Source of the DNA: Mucilaginibacter mali
Lineage (GTDB): Bacteria > Bacteroidota > Bacteroidia > Sphingobacteriales > Sphingobacteriaceae
Direction: 5' to 3'
Length of the DNA: 64,000 nt
Assembly: GCF_013283875.1 (NCBI RefSeq)
Contig: NZ_CP054139.1
Coordinates: 2,666,001-2,730,000 of the forward strand
The position numbers and the translations under genes are program-made. Shown here one piece after another: positions 45,733 through 56,411 of this stretch (the first letter of the stretch is position 1; the number at the start of each line of letters is the position of its first letter). The notes beneath the pieces are model-generated. The model saw only the letters and a program-made list of their open reading frames with translations. It was not told where the DNA came from and made no database searches.

Positions 45733-46983
45733 CTATGGATCAAGCGGCTCGTCAAGGTCTATTTGCATGGCCTCCGGAAGTGGGTAAAACTCGGTAGCGG
45801 TTGGTGAAAGCGATTTACCCAGTTTATAAGGCACATAGCCCAGCTCTTTCATGCATCTGCCAGCCATATTGATGATAGCGCCGGCCTGTCCCCTTTCGGT
45901 AACTACCAGGCCCGGTTTATTATCGGGGATGCCATAACGGTACATCAGCCTTACACCATTGCGCATATTGGTAGTGGTATGGCGGGCATGCGGCTCCATA
46001 ATTACGGCGTAAGCGGGTATGTGTAATACCTCTACAAGGTACTTCTTCATTTCCTCGGCCTCGCAATATTTTGTTTTATAAGGATGCACCTTACCGCCAG
46101 ACGGCATAACAAAAGGAGCCAAACCCGCACGGTATTGCTGCGCAGCTAATCTGCAACGCAACATGCCGCCTGCACTTAAAGGCGTGGTCAGGTTCTCGGG
46201 CCCTTCGCCGGGGATCAGGATAACCGTATATGGATATTTAGCCCAATTGGTTACCTTAATGTGTTCAACCGCTGCTTTATTTACAGTCTGCGCCATCGGC
46301 TCGTAATTTGCCGCATCCTGGCGTTCGTTCAATTGCAGTAACAACAAGGCAGCCTGCATGGCAGGTTCAAAAAACAGGGAGGCGTCTTTTACATCGCCAT
46401 AAAGTGTTTCGTTAATGCTGCTTAGCTGGAAGGCATATCTCCTGCCTTTGGTATTAAAGCTGATCGAATCGATAAGTGGATAATTTGGCTTTTTGCCATC
46501 ACCGTAAACACCGATGGTATAATTAATACCTGCCGCGTCCTGTTCCCAGGCCTTAACCAGTAATTGCGATATAGTTAATCCTTTATACAAACCATAAGTA
46601 CCGGATGGGATCAGTTTGTTCTTCACCAGCTTCTGCAGCGCGCTACCGGATTTGCAAAGCGCTTCCAATTCAATGCCAACGGTTTTTATCTCCTCGTCCG
46701 AAAATTTGATCTTATCAGTAAAGCAGGCCGCGTCCTTACAATCGGTTACTGAGTTTTTCAGATCGGTTAACTTCTTTTGGGTTAATTGCTTTAAAACAGC
46801 ATCGGTTTTTAGTGTCTGGCTAACTGCTTTATCTTGTTGGATAAGCGTAAGCAGGTAATAATTTTTTGTCTTCACCCAATCGCCATCAGTGATCAACTGA
46901 TAATGATTGACGGGTGCTGGCTTTTGTGCTAACACCAAAAGCCCGTTCAATACGGTAAATAAAAGAATAAATAGTTTTTTCAT
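45733..46983 (-). CDS. Secreted DUF218 (YdcF/SanA-like) protein
   Basis: A 416-aa protein from ATG at 46983 (MKKLFILLFTVLNGLLVLAQ is a good signal peptide; the frame extends seven codons upstream). The N-terminal helical half is unassigned. The C-terminal half has the DUF218/YdcF fold: TVILIPGEGPENLTTPLSAGG, FVMPSGGKVHP, IMEPHARHTTTNMRNG, VVTERGQAG. Relatives in other bacteria act in envelope integrity. Here it is secreted and not membrane-anchored. Confidence 0.75.
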   Translation of the reverse strand: MKKLFILLFTVLNGLLVLAQKPAPVNHYQLITDGDWVKTKNYYLLTLIQQDKAVSQTLKTDAVLKQLTQKKLTDLKNSVTDCKDAACFTDKIKFSDEEIKTVGIELEALCKSGSALQKLVKNKLIPSGTYGLYKGLTISQLLVKAWEQDAAGINYTIGVYGDGKKPNYPLIDSISFNTKGRRYAFQLSSINETLYGDVKDASLFFEPAMQAALLLLQLNERQDAANYEPMAQTVNKAAVEHIKVTNWAKYPYTVILIPGEGPENLTTPLSAGGMLRCRLAAQQYRAGLAPFVMPSGGKVHPYKTKYCEAEEMKKYLVEVLHIPAYAVIMEPHARHTTTNMRNGVRLMYRYGIPDNKPGLVVTERGQAGAIINMAGRCMKELGYVPYKLGKSLSPTATEFYPLPEAMQIDLDEPLDP

Positions 46984-47145
46984 ACAATAGCGGATGCATT
47001 GCAAAATAGCCGCTTGAATATGAATTGAACATTAACCTAATGTGATGAAAAGACCGATCGACATTTAATCTGAGACTACACCCAAACAATGCAATAAACC
47101 CCGCAGGCTTGCCAGGCAAAGCGCTGCGGGGCGGCAACCGCTACG

Positions 47146-47613
47146 TTACAACTCTTTATCCTCAAACATCTTTGCGTCGCGGGTATTCTTTTGTACAGCA
47201 ATAGCCGAAAACATGCTCAGGCAAAACGCCATAGCGTAAAAACCTTTTTCGCTTCGGGCAAGATCAGTATTCCATAAACCTATTGTTAACAGTATCATTG
47301 CAGCAATAGTAGCAAACCAACTCAGGCCGTAGTAAAGATCCGTTACGGCAAGTCCCTCGGCCCTGTCCCTTACGCTTTTTTGAACTGATATAACCGCGAA
47401 TAAGCCAAATAATAAAATGGTAAAATAATAGCCTTTTTCGTTCAATTGGATGTCTGCATTCCATAAGCCGATGCAATACCCCACCACTCCTGTTAATAAA
47501 GCGAACCACGAGGCGCCAATAAACGCGGCGGTTGGTTTAAATGGGTTCCTGGTTTTGTCGCCATATTTTACGGCGGTTAAATTTTCGTCTGTTTTGTTTT
47601 GTAGCGGTTCCAT
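47146..47613 (-). CDS. YiaA/YiaB family inner membrane protein
   Basis: A 155-aa protein with four TM helices in two repeated halves, each with the family motif (AFIGASWFALLTGVVGYCIGLWNADIQLNEKGYYF and the second GLWNTDLARSEKGFY). The duplication and motif are diagnostic of YiaAB. Function unknown. Confidence 0.85.
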   Translation of the reverse strand: MEPLQNKTDENLTAVKYGDKTRNPFKPTAAFIGASWFALLTGVVGYCIGLWNADIQLNEKGYYFTILLFGLFAVISVQKSVRDRAEGLAVTDLYYGLSWFATIAAMILLTIGLWNTDLARSEKGFYAMAFCLSMFSAIAVQKNTRDAKMFEDKEL

Positions 47614-47743
47614 ATTTTTTGTTTTTGTTGATTAATATGAACCAAATGTCGGGTGCAAAACCTACCTGCAAAAGTCAAATTGTTTAAATTACTGACGATA
47701 TATTTTTCAATTATTGTATTTTTATAAGTATTAATATATCTAT

Positions 47744-49246
47744 ATGGACTACCTTTCAGAGTTAATCAACCTACTCAACAATAATGACAAAAAGCTTTTC
47801 AGGCAGTTTTTACAACGAAAAAACAAAAGAGATGACGTAAAAAACCTATTGTTACTTGATTTGATAGAAACTGACGATATAGATAACATAAACAAGCTTT
47901 ACGGAACTAAAAAAAACAATGATGCCTACCATGCCCTGCGTAAAAGGTTACAGGATAGTTTATTGTTATTTCTATCACAGAAAACATTTGAAAGTGATCA
48001 TTCTGATACCTACGATGCCTTGCGCCTGCTGGTGGTGGGACGCTTTTTATTAGAAAATGATGTGTTTAAGATTGCATTTAAATGCCTGCATAAGGCCGAA
48101 CGACTGGCTGAAGATATGGAACAGTTTAATTTATTGAACGAGCTTTTACTACTGAAGATACAGTATGCCCATTTGCCGGGATCTGAAGATCTGGAACCCT
48201 TGACCGCCCGTTTCCTGCAGAATCAAGGGCATATGGAACGCGAAGCTAAGCTAAATTTGGCATATGCTTTTTTAAGACAGGAAATACAGGAGATACACCG
48301 GGATGGAAAGATCGTTAATTTGACGGCTTTGATAATAACCACTATCCGGAAATACAGAATTTCTGCACAAGACCTGATGACTTACAAGTCTATTTACCAA
48401 ATTCTTTTTATAGCTAACGAATATGCGGCGATACAGCAGAATTACGCATTGATAGAGCGTTATATCAACAGAACGAATCAATTTATACAAAATCAGCCCT
48501 ATAAAACCAGGTCTTACCTTTTTTACCATATATCCATCCTGTATTATTTAGCAAACTTTCATTTAAGGCGAAAAGACTTTGCAGAAAGTGTGGGTTATCT
48601 CAGGAAAATGATGGATTTAATGCTAACCGATAATCGTTATCACGCGTTATTTTATTTACGTTATCAATTGCTTTCTGCGCTCGACTTGTTCTTTACGGGC
48701 TTCGCCGATGATGCGATAGCGCTTTTGCAGGTGTCGCTTTCCCGGACAAAGCATGTATCTAGGCCGGAAGACATCGACGATATAAGAATATGCCTGGCTA
48801 TGTTTTTAGCCCTGGGTAATAACCGGGAGAGCTTAAAATATCAAGCCTTGCTTACCCGCACTGATGCCTGGTATGAAAAAAAAATGGGCATGTTATGGAC
48901 CATCCGTAAAAGCCTGATGGAAATTTTAGTACAGGCCCAGTTTGGTAATATCGAGCTTGCCATGTCCCGGTTAAACAGCTTTCGGCGACGATATAAGAAG
49001 TACCTGCTTAAAACGTCGGAAGAGCGCGTGCTGACGTTTTTGAAGCTGGTTGAAAAATATCTGCTGAAGCCCGATGTTATTTTTGAAGAAACCTATAAAA
49101 CAGCCGTATTAAACCTGGCTAACAAAGCAGAGAACGACGACATCTTCAGTTTAAGTTTTATCGCCTGGCTGATAGCACGCTGGGAAAGAAAAACACCTTA
49201 TAAAGTGGTGCTGATACTTATACACGACGACAACCAGGCGCAATAA
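47744..49246 (+). CDS. Helical repeat protein, unknown
   Basis: A 500-aa cytoplasmic protein without signal peptide. It is almost entirely helical with TPR-like pairs (DVFKIAFKCLHKAERLAEDMEQ; FNLLNELLLLKIQYAHL; DFAESVGYLRKMMDLMLTD). No catalytic motif. Bacteroidota carry many lone proteins of this kind. Divergent from the YiaAB gene. No named family recognised. Confidence 0.7.
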   Translation: MDYLSELINLLNNNDKKLFRQFLQRKNKRDDVKNLLLLDLIETDDIDNINKLYGTKKNNDAYHALRKRLQDSLLLFLSQKTFESDHSDTYDALRLLVVGRFLLENDVFKIAFKCLHKAERLAEDMEQFNLLNELLLLKIQYAHLPGSEDLEPLTARFLQNQGHMEREAKLNLAYAFLRQEIQEIHRDGKIVNLTALIITTIRKYRISAQDLMTYKSIYQILFIANEYAAIQQNYALIERYINRTNQFIQNQPYKTRSYLFYHISILYYLANFHLRRKDFAESVGYLRKMMDLMLTDNRYHALFYLRYQLLSALDLFFTGFADDAIALLQVSLSRTKHVSRPEDIDDIRICLAMFLALGNNRESLKYQALLTRTDAWYEKKMGMLWTIRKSLMEILVQAQFGNIELAMSRLNSFRRRYKKYLLKTSEERVLTFLKLVEKYLLKPDVIFEETYKTAVLNLANKAENDDIFSLSFIAWLIARWERKTPYKVVLILIHDDNQAQ

Positions 49247-49732
49247 TAAAACTGCAGTTCACTGTCTTTAGCCAAATCTCGCTTATACTTCGCTATACGC
49301 TTATGGGCTCGGGTAATATATAATCGCGCAAATATTTTTCGAATAGTGGCACAGTTGCGTCACTATTTTATATTCGGGCTATGTTGATATTTGTAGTATT
49401 ACGCGAACCTATTCACATTGACAAACACCATGCCCTGACATTTGCGCCATCCCTGTACGGAACACTAATTGAAAGTTCTGTGCAAATAAGGTCAATTTAA
49501 TTATTGAAGCATAGCCATACCGAATTCCTTGTTTTTTATAAAATATAATTCTTACATTCGGGAAGCTCAATTCAATAGCTTTGAGCAATCCGTACAGTCA
49601 AAACCGCATTAACCTTAAAGCCTTATCCATGAAACCCAGCCGCAAAACATTTATTTAACCTGCGCACTTATTTGCTGTTTCGGCCCCTGCCGTTATATAA
49701 ATCATCAACCTTTATTTATCCCAAAACCATCC
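49247..49732. other. Intergenic region upstream of right RHS operon
   Basis: No ORF with coding character. It contains an inverted repeat aatagtg/cactatt (49342-49367), itself inside cgaata/tattcg, possibly a terminator of the gene before. The RHS promoter must lie in its right half; no clear consensus seen. Confidence 0.35.
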
Positions 49733-52700
49733 ATGAAAAAAACCTTCCTTATCGGTGTGGTGCTGTCCTTATGCGCCATACAGTTATTCGCACAAACCGA
49801 TCCAACGAATTACACCAGGGCAGATATCGTCCCACCCTCTCCAACAGCAGCTAACCTGTCCAAATACGGCAACGTACCGGTTACCATGTACACGGGTATG
49901 GCCAACGTCAGCGTCCCTATCTTTACCGTACAGGGGAACGACCTCAGCCTGCCCATCAGTCTAACCTATAACTACAACGGCCATAAACCTGCAGAGCAGA
50001 CCAGTTGGATCGGTCTCGGCTGGTCCTTACAGGCAGGTGGCGTAATTACCCACAACGTTAAAGGGCTGGATGACGAGTACAACACCAGCAACCCCTATGC
50101 GTACGAGAACAGTGCTGCGAAATACAATAACCCATATGTTGACACAGATAACACCTATCTTACCCAGATCGACAACCGCACTTATGATGCCGAGCCGGAT
50201 GTGTACAGCTTCAACTTTGCCGGCCACTCGGGCAAGTTTGCCCGGGTAAAGAACAGATTTGTGCTTTTCCCGGTACAAAAACTAAAGATAGCCGCCAGTG
50301 GCACCGGCTTTAATATCACTACCGAGGACGGCACGATTTATGAGTTTGGCGAAATTGAAAGTACGCAAACCAAAGCCAGCGCTGGAGCGGGCCACATCCC
50401 CGGTTTTTTTTCGGCCTTCTATCTGACCAAAATAACCAATGCCGCCCAAACCGAATCCATCACACTTACTTACACGGATGAAGGCACGATTTCGCAGCGC
50501 GGTGCCTGGGCCCAAACCTGGCTCCTGTCTACTAATCCTTTTCTTCCCGGCTATAACCCTGCCGGAACTTTATCTACCGCAAATCTGAGTATGCCTACCT
50601 GGGTATCGAGCAAAAGGCTGACAACGATACAGTCATCCAAATATACCGTTACCTTCTACCCCGAGTCCTGGGTAAGAACAGATGTCGGAGTCCATTCCGG
50701 TACCGGCCCATATGCTTTGGCGACTATCGGCATTGCTACCAACGCGGGTATCCCTGTAAAGACCTTTCACCTGGATCATAGCTATTTTGTTCACTCCGTT
50801 ACCGCCGGGATTACCCATTCCAATTTTCTAAAGTTACGTTCGGTAAGCGAAACGGTATCCGGCGGTGCCGACTCGCTGACGCATTATTTTGATTATTATG
50901 ATGACGGAAGCGGAGGCATACCTGAAGTAACCGGGTTCGACCAGGTAGATCATTTCAATTATTACAATGGCCAGACCAGCTTTACCATGATGCCGAATAC
51001 CTTTTATCCCGGCGGTGCTAACCGTACCCCCGTTCTCTCCGGGGCGGTGCTGGGGTCTTTAAAAAAAGTAACCTATCCCACCGGCGGCAGTACGGAATTT
51101 GAATATGAACTTAACCGCACCAATACCGGGAACTATGAACAACACCAGGCGATGGTTAATCCTTACGCCTACCGCACTGATCCGGATACCGAGAATGAAA
51201 TTACCGATACGGCATCGTTCAACAGTAATCATTCGCAATGGCTCAAATTAGTATGGACGCGCACGGCCAAAAACCCGGATGTCGACGACCCCCTGGGCAG
51301 GGCGCGTGATAACTACCATCCGGAGGTATACATTTACAAAGGCGACCTGGACGGGGCACTGGTTTATACCGGCAAAATATTGTATACCGCGGAAAACGAT
51401 GCGGGGCATGTGGATAGCCTGGCTATTGATAGCGGCAAGTATGTGATACAGGTGATCTGCGATAAAAGCGAGAACTGGGTAGACGTACAAGCCAGCTTTA
51501 CGGAAGCTACCACCATTCCTGAAACCGTACCCAGCGCGGGTGTGCGGGTGAAGACCATTACCGACAACCCGGTAACTGGTCTCCCTGTTATTAGGAAATA
51601 TAAATATGAATTTGGCGGCAATGCCCCGGTTAACTACGTAACCAACAGCTATATAGAAAGAAAACATGACAATCCAAGTTTTCCTTTTCTTTATAATGAC
51701 TATAGTTATTTCACCTACAGTTCCATGCAGGTGCAAAGCGAAACGCCCGGTTTGCCGCTCTTTTATTCGAAGGTTACGGAGGATACCGGCAGCGATACGA
51801 CAAACGTCAGCCGCTCCGTATACTTTTTCCAGTGCCTGGAATCCGGCGGCAATAACCTGGGGGTAGAAACAGCGGAAGAACTGCATTATAAAAAGAACAG
51901 CAGCGGCTATACCCTGCTCAGCTCTAAATTTTATGATTATAAAGTAGTGCCCGACACCTTGCTTATAGCGGTTAAGCCGTATGTAACGCTTTCCGAAATA
52001 GAGGCACCCGAACCACCTATCAATACTTACAGCGCCATTGTTTACGGCCTTGACTCGGAGTGGAAGTTCCTTAACAAAGTTACCGAAACCATTTACAATA
52101 ACGATACCCTGACCACCCAAACCCGCAACCATTATAACCTGGCCACCCGCAACCTGGTGCTGAGCCAGCAAACCAATTCGGACGGGCGGGTATCGGTACA
52201 AAAGATGAAATACCCCGACGATTATGCCGGCTCCATAACGGGTAATCTGGTAGCAGCCAACGTACTGGCCCCGGTTATCGAGAAGCAGGTATGGCAAAAG
52301 CGCTCGGCTACCGATTCGGTGCTGATTGGCGGCACCATAACCAAATACGATTCGCTGCTGTATAAACCCGTAAAAATATATGCGCTGGAGAATGCCGCGG
52401 GGCTGGCATCGTTAAGTACCGAAACCAAAGACGGTGCAGGCAAGTACAACACCCTGCTCAGCGACAGCCACTATATACAACGGGCAACTTACACTTACGA
52501 TACCGGTGCCAAAATTACGGCCCAGCAGCTTACCGGCGGCATCAGCACGGCCTACCAGTACGGCTACCCGGCGGTTAACGGTACCGAGGCCGGTAAAAAC
52601 GCCTACCCCATTGCCGAATGCCGCAACGCCACCACCGCCGAGTTTTACACCCAGAACTTTGAGGACGGCAGCAGTGGAACAACCGGCGCGGCGCATACGG

Positions 52701-53059
52701 GTGCTAAGTATTACAGCGGCACATCATATACCGTTAGCTGGACCAGGCCCAACAGCCGCGCCTATGTGATCACTTATTGGTACAAGAGCGGGAGTACATG
52801 GTTGTACAGCGGCGAGCTGGCCTATACCGGCAGCAGCTACACCTTAAGTGGTGGCAGCGCCTACGATGATGTGCGCATTTTCCCCGCCGACGCGCAGATG
52901 AGCACCTATACCTATTTGCAGGGCGTGGGGGTTAGCAGCACCATTGATGCCAAAGGGATCACCACCTACTACACGTACGACGAGCACAACCGCCTGCTGG
53001 CCGTTAAAGACCAGTATGGCAATATCCTGAAGCAGTACGATTATAATTACGCACACTAA
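49733..53059 (+). CDS. SpvB/TcB-like N-terminal RHS partner protein
   Basis: A 1108-aa exported protein, paralogue of the one at 5754-9386. Signal peptide MKKTFLIGVVLSLCAIQLFAQ, then the SpvB/TcB-like start (SKYGNVPVTMYTGMANVSVPIF, LTYNYNGHKPAEQTSWIGLGWSLQAGG). It ends in YD repeats (YTYDEHNRLLAVKDQYGNILKQYDYNYAH) with no extra C-terminal domain. It is 10 bp upstream of the RHS gene, so the two proteins are made together and probably build one shell. Codon use is GC-rich, like the RHS core downstream. Confidence 0.85.
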   Translation: MKKTFLIGVVLSLCAIQLFAQTDPTNYTRADIVPPSPTAANLSKYGNVPVTMYTGMANVSVPIFTVQGNDLSLPISLTYNYNGHKPAEQTSWIGLGWSLQAGGVITHNVKGLDDEYNTSNPYAYENSAAKYNNPYVDTDNTYLTQIDNRTYDAEPDVYSFNFAGHSGKFARVKNRFVLFPVQKLKIAASGTGFNITTEDGTIYEFGEIESTQTKASAGAGHIPGFFSAFYLTKITNAAQTESITLTYTDEGTISQRGAWAQTWLLSTNPFLPGYNPAGTLSTANLSMPTWVSSKRLTTIQSSKYTVTFYPESWVRTDVGVHSGTGPYALATIGIATNAGIPVKTFHLDHSYFVHSVTAGITHSNFLKLRSVSETVSGGADSLTHYFDYYDDGSGGIPEVTGFDQVDHFNYYNGQTSFTMMPNTFYPGGANRTPVLSGAVLGSLKKVTYPTGGSTEFEYELNRTNTGNYEQHQAMVNPYAYRTDPDTENEITDTASFNSNHSQWLKLVWTRTAKNPDVDDPLGRARDNYHPEVYIYKGDLDGALVYTGKILYTAENDAGHVDSLAIDSGKYVIQVICDKSENWVDVQASFTEATTIPETVPSAGVRVKTITDNPVTGLPVIRKYKYEFGGNAPVNYVTNSYIERKHDNPSFPFLYNDYSYFTYSSMQVQSETPGLPLFYSKVTEDTGSDTTNVSRSVYFFQCLESGGNNLGVETAEELHYKKNSSGYTLLSSKFYDYKVVPDTLLIAVKPYVTLSEIEAPEPPINTYSAIVYGLDSEWKFLNKVTETIYNNDTLTTQTRNHYNLATRNLVLSQQTNSDGRVSVQKMKYPDDYAGSITGNLVAANVLAPVIEKQVWQKRSATDSVLIGGTITKYDSLLYKPVKIYALENAAGLASLSTETKDGAGKYNTLLSDSHYIQRATYTYDTGAKITAQQLTGGISTAYQYGYPAVNGTEAGKNAYPIAECRNATTAEFYTQNFEDGSSGTTGAAHTGAKYYSGTSYTVSWTRPNSRAYVITYWYKSGSTWLYSGELAYTGSSYTLSGGSAYDDVRIFPADAQMSTYTYLQGVGVSSTIDAKGITTYYTYDEHNRLLAVKDQYGNILKQYDYNYAH

Positions 53060-53069
53060 ACCCATCAGC

Positions 53070-56000
53070 ATGAAAAAGCATTTAACTCTCCTTTTTGTAG
53101 TGCTGCTGGGCATAGTGTCCCACACCCAAGCCCAAAGCACCAGTCAAAACTATGTGCGCACGCGGGTGCCGCGCACCCCCATCAAAACCACGGGCCGGCT
53201 GGATACGCTAACTACGAATAAAGATTCGGTGCAAAGCACCATCCAATATTTAGACGGGCTGGGCAGGCCCATCCAAACCGTGCAGGTATACGGCAGCCCT
53301 AACGGGCAGGACCTGGTGCAGCCCCAGGCCTACGACCAGTTTGGCCGCGAACCCATCAAATACCAGCCCTACAGCGTAACACCCGCCACGGCCGGCATGT
53401 ACCAGGGCACCGCCCTGAGCGGCACCGGCGGCTATACCGGCAGCCAGCAGTACAGCTTTTACCAGATCACCGGGCAAAGCTATGCCCCTACCACCACGCC
53501 CTACGCAGTAACCGTGTTCGAACTTTCGCCATTGCAAAGGCCGGTAGAACAGGGCGCCCCCGGCAATGCCTGGCAACCCTACAGCGGCAGTATCACGGGT
53601 AGCGGGCATACCGTAAAAATGGCCTATGCCAATAACAACAACACCGCGCTAAGCGATACGTCTGGTACCCGCATCGTAGCCCTGTATACCGCCGCCATTA
53701 ACAGCAACGGCAGCCGCACGCTGAACCGGGCCGGCAGCAATACCGCCGTATACGGCGCCAACCAGCTGAGTGTAACGATCAGCAAAGACGAGAACTGGCA
53801 AAGCGGCCGGGCCGGCACGGTAGAAGAATACAAAGACAAGGCCGGCCGCGTAGTACTGAAACGGACGTTCAACTGGAAAAGCAGCACGCTGGAGATCCTT
53901 TCTACCTATTACGTATACGATGATAAAGGCCTTTTGGCTTATGTACTGCCACCCGGTGCTGCTCCCGATGCCACGGGGGCTATCAGCGGTACCACGCTCA
54001 GTAACTTTTGCTACCAGTACCGTTACGACGGCCGGGGGCGGCTGACCGAAAAGAAGCTGCCGGGCAAGGGCTGGGACTTTGTGGTGTATAACACCCTTGA
54101 TCAGGTGGTAGCCACGCAGGACAGCAACCAGCGGGTGAACAACCAGTGGCTGTTTACTAAGTACGATGTATTGGGGCGTACCGCTTTGACCGGGGTATGG
54201 GATAACAGCAATACGGCCATCAGCCGCAGCGACCTGCAAAGCACCATAGACGGGCAAACTATCCTTTGGGAGGAGGCTATCACCACCGGCCTGGGTTATA
54301 CGGCCAATGCCTGGCCCGGGAGTTATACTACCCGCTTAAGCCTTAATTATTACGATAACTACACTTTCCCGGGTTACCCCTATGCACCCTGGGGTAGCGG
54401 GACAATGGCCCAGCCCCGTGGCCTGCCTACCGGCAGCCAGATTACGGTAATGAACCCCGACGGAACCTTTATAGACGGCTTATTTACAGTAAGCCATTAT
54501 GATGCCGAAGGCCGCGTGGCCCAAACCAGCAAGCAGCATTACCTGGGCGGGCACGCCGGCTACAGTTATGGTAATTACGATGTGAACTTGCCCACATATG
54601 ATTTTAACGACCAGGTGGTAGCGAACAGCCGTTACCATGTAGTGAATTATGCGGTACCACTGGCTGTAGGTAACGTGTTTTATTACGACCACATGGGCCG
54701 CCGGGTTGCCCTGTACGAAGAGATCGTTTCGGGGAGCACCTCCAACCCCATTACGCTTATTGCCGTTAACCTGTACAACGAACTTGGCCAACTGAGGATA
54801 AAAGGCCTGCACAGCACCAATAATGGCGCCAGCTTTTTACAAAATTTGGGCTACACCTATAACCCGCGGGGCTGGCTTGGCACCATTAACAGCAGCGGCA
54901 ATTTGTTTAACGAGGAATTATACTACGAAAGCCCCTCCACGGGCAAGCAGTATAACGGCAATATCAGCAAAATGCTGTACAGCGGTAGCTACAGCGGCAG
55001 CAAAAGTTTTACTTACACTTATGATAAGCTGAACCGGCTCACCAATGCCACCTCAACCGGGAATACGCTGGATGAAGGACTCACCTACGACGTGATGGGC
55101 AATATTACCAACCTGACCAGGGGCGGGCAAAGCTATTCTTCGCTCTCCTACGGGTATACGGGTAATCAACTAACCGGCGTAACAGGAAGTAGTTTTACCA
55201 CAAGAACCTACGCTTACGATGGCAACGGCAACGCTACCAGTGATGGGGGTAGTAAGACGATTGATTACAACTTGCTCAACCTGCCCCGGAAAGTAAGGAA
55301 TGGCAGTACTGAACTGGCTAATTATACCTATGATGCCACCGGCAGGAAGCTGAGCAATACCAGTACCGCCAGCGGGATGAATGATGGTACCTGGGAGTAT
55401 ATCGACGGGATCGTTTACCACAATGGTTCAGTGGCTTTTATCTCCACTGAAGAAGGACGCGCTGTCCCCAATGGTGGCGGTAACTATGTTTACCAATACA
55501 ACTTAAAAGATCATTTGGGCAATGTACGTTCTACCTTTTACAGTAATAGTGGCACAGCTACCGTTTTACAGGAGGATGAGTATTATTCATTCGGGTTAAG
55601 ACATGGGCTTTACGATGCTTCTAACAATAATCGTTACCTTTATAATGGGAAGGAGGTACAGACTGACCTTGCTAACCAGTATGATTACGGTGCACGTTTC
55701 TACGACCCTGTAATTGCGAGGTGGACTGCTATTGATCCTCTTGCGGAGAAAAATAGCCGATGGACACCCTATAATTATGCGGTTAATAACCCTATTAGGT
55801 TTATAGACCCTGATGGTCGAGATACTGCTCAAAGAAACGCAGCTGTTAGGGAGGCAGGGAGATGGGTAGCAGGAAATGATAATGGAAAAGGTAATACGTA
55901 TAGGTTAGGTGCGAAAGGCGAGGATGGCCCCGGTTCCGAAATCGACTGTTCTGGATTAATTACAAAAGTTGTCGTTGCTGGAGGCGAAAAAGACCCTAAC

Positions 56001-56411
56001 CACGGAAAAAGTAATGGTATAACCAATATTGACAAGAATCTACCAAATGTTGATCCAGAAGATGTAGTACCAGGAAATGTCGTCACATTAAATGGCAATA
56101 AGCATGGGGGACTTATTACTTTGGTCCAAAGGGATAAAGATGGCAATTTTGTAAACTTACAGATGACGGATTCAGGTGGAGATCCCTCAAGTGGAACTTC
56201 TGGACCGAGGGTAAGCAACCTTATACAGAATGGAAAAGTTATGTATTGGGGAAAGCGAATTGTAAGTTTTAATAAATTTGATACTAAACCTGATGCACCG
56301 GCATCAGCACCATCCAATAATAAACCCCAACAACAAAGCCAAGGCGGTTTATGGAATTCAATAAAGAGTAGTGTAGTTAATACTTTTAATTACATAATGG
56401 ATAATATGTAA
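53070..56411 (+). CDS. RHS polymorphic toxin with NlpC/P60-like tip
   Basis: A 1113-aa exported protein. Signal peptide (ends HTQAQ), DUF6443-type segment (about 25-160; NYVRTRVPRTPIKT, YLDGLGRPIQ), about 600 residues of YD repeats, RHS-associated region (LKDHLGNVRSTFYSN, YYSFGLRHGLYDAS) and core end ([15 protein letters not shown], from residue 871). The tip (871-1113) is the same as in the left RHS protein and carries the presumed catalytic Cys960 (DCSG) and His1012 (KHGG) of an NlpC/P60 fold. It lacks the NHL/Ig N-terminus of the left protein. Base composition changes from GC-rich to AT-rich near 55560, at the core/tip border. Confidence 0.87.
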   Translation: MKKHLTLLFVVLLGIVSHTQAQSTSQNYVRTRVPRTPIKTTGRLDTLTTNKDSVQSTIQYLDGLGRPIQTVQVYGSPNGQDLVQPQAYDQFGREPIKYQPYSVTPATAGMYQGTALSGTGGYTGSQQYSFYQITGQSYAPTTTPYAVTVFELSPLQRPVEQGAPGNAWQPYSGSITGSGHTVKMAYANNNNTALSDTSGTRIVALYTAAINSNGSRTLNRAGSNTAVYGANQLSVTISKDENWQSGRAGTVEEYKDKAGRVVLKRTFNWKSSTLEILSTYYVYDDKGLLAYVLPPGAAPDATGAISGTTLSNFCYQYRYDGRGRLTEKKLPGKGWDFVVYNTLDQVVATQDSNQRVNNQWLFTKYDVLGRTALTGVWDNSNTAISRSDLQSTIDGQTILWEEAITTGLGYTANAWPGSYTTRLSLNYYDNYTFPGYPYAPWGSGTMAQPRGLPTGSQITVMNPDGTFIDGLFTVSHYDAEGRVAQTSKQHYLGGHAGYSYGNYDVNLPTYDFNDQVVANSRYHVVNYAVPLAVGNVFYYDHMGRRVALYEEIVSGSTSNPITLIAVNLYNELGQLRIKGLHSTNNGASFLQNLGYTYNPRGWLGTINSSGNLFNEELYYESPSTGKQYNGNISKMLYSGSYSGSKSFTYTYDKLNRLTNATSTGNTLDEGLTYDVMGNITNLTRGGQSYSSLSYGYTGNQLTGVTGSSFTTRTYAYDGNGNATSDGGSKTIDYNLLNLPRKVRNGSTELANYTYDATGRKLSNTSTASGMNDGTWEYIDGIVYHNGSVAFISTEEGRAVPNGGGNYVYQYNLKDHLGNVRSTFYSNSGTATVLQEDEYYSFGLRHGLYDASNNNRYLYNGKEVQTDLANQYDYGARFYDPVIARWTAIDPLAEKNSRWTPYNYAVNNPIRFIDPDGRDTAQRNAAVREAGRWVAGNDNGKGNTYRLGAKGEDGPGSEIDCSGLITKVVVAGGEKDPNHGKSNGITNIDKNLPNVDPEDVVPGNVVTLNGNKHGGLITLVQRDKDGNFVNLQMTDSGGDPSSGTSGPRVSNLIQNGKVMYWGKRIVSFNKFDTKPDAPASAPSNNKPQQQSQGGLWNSIKSSVVNTFNYIMDNM

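Noticed and set aside
49346..49358. TGGCAC...TTGCG as a sigma54 site before the right RHS operon
   Set aside because: The two elements are only 2 nt apart instead of 5, and the site is nearly 400 bp from the start codon.
51248..52297. 349-codon open frame on the minus strand
   Set aside because: It is antisense to the SpvB-like RHS gene, whose protein is clearly conserved. Long shadow frames are common in this GC-rich repetitive coding DNA.
53649..54257. 202-codon open frame on the minus strand
   Set aside because: Antisense to YD repeats of the RHS gene; no start signal or recognisable sequence.
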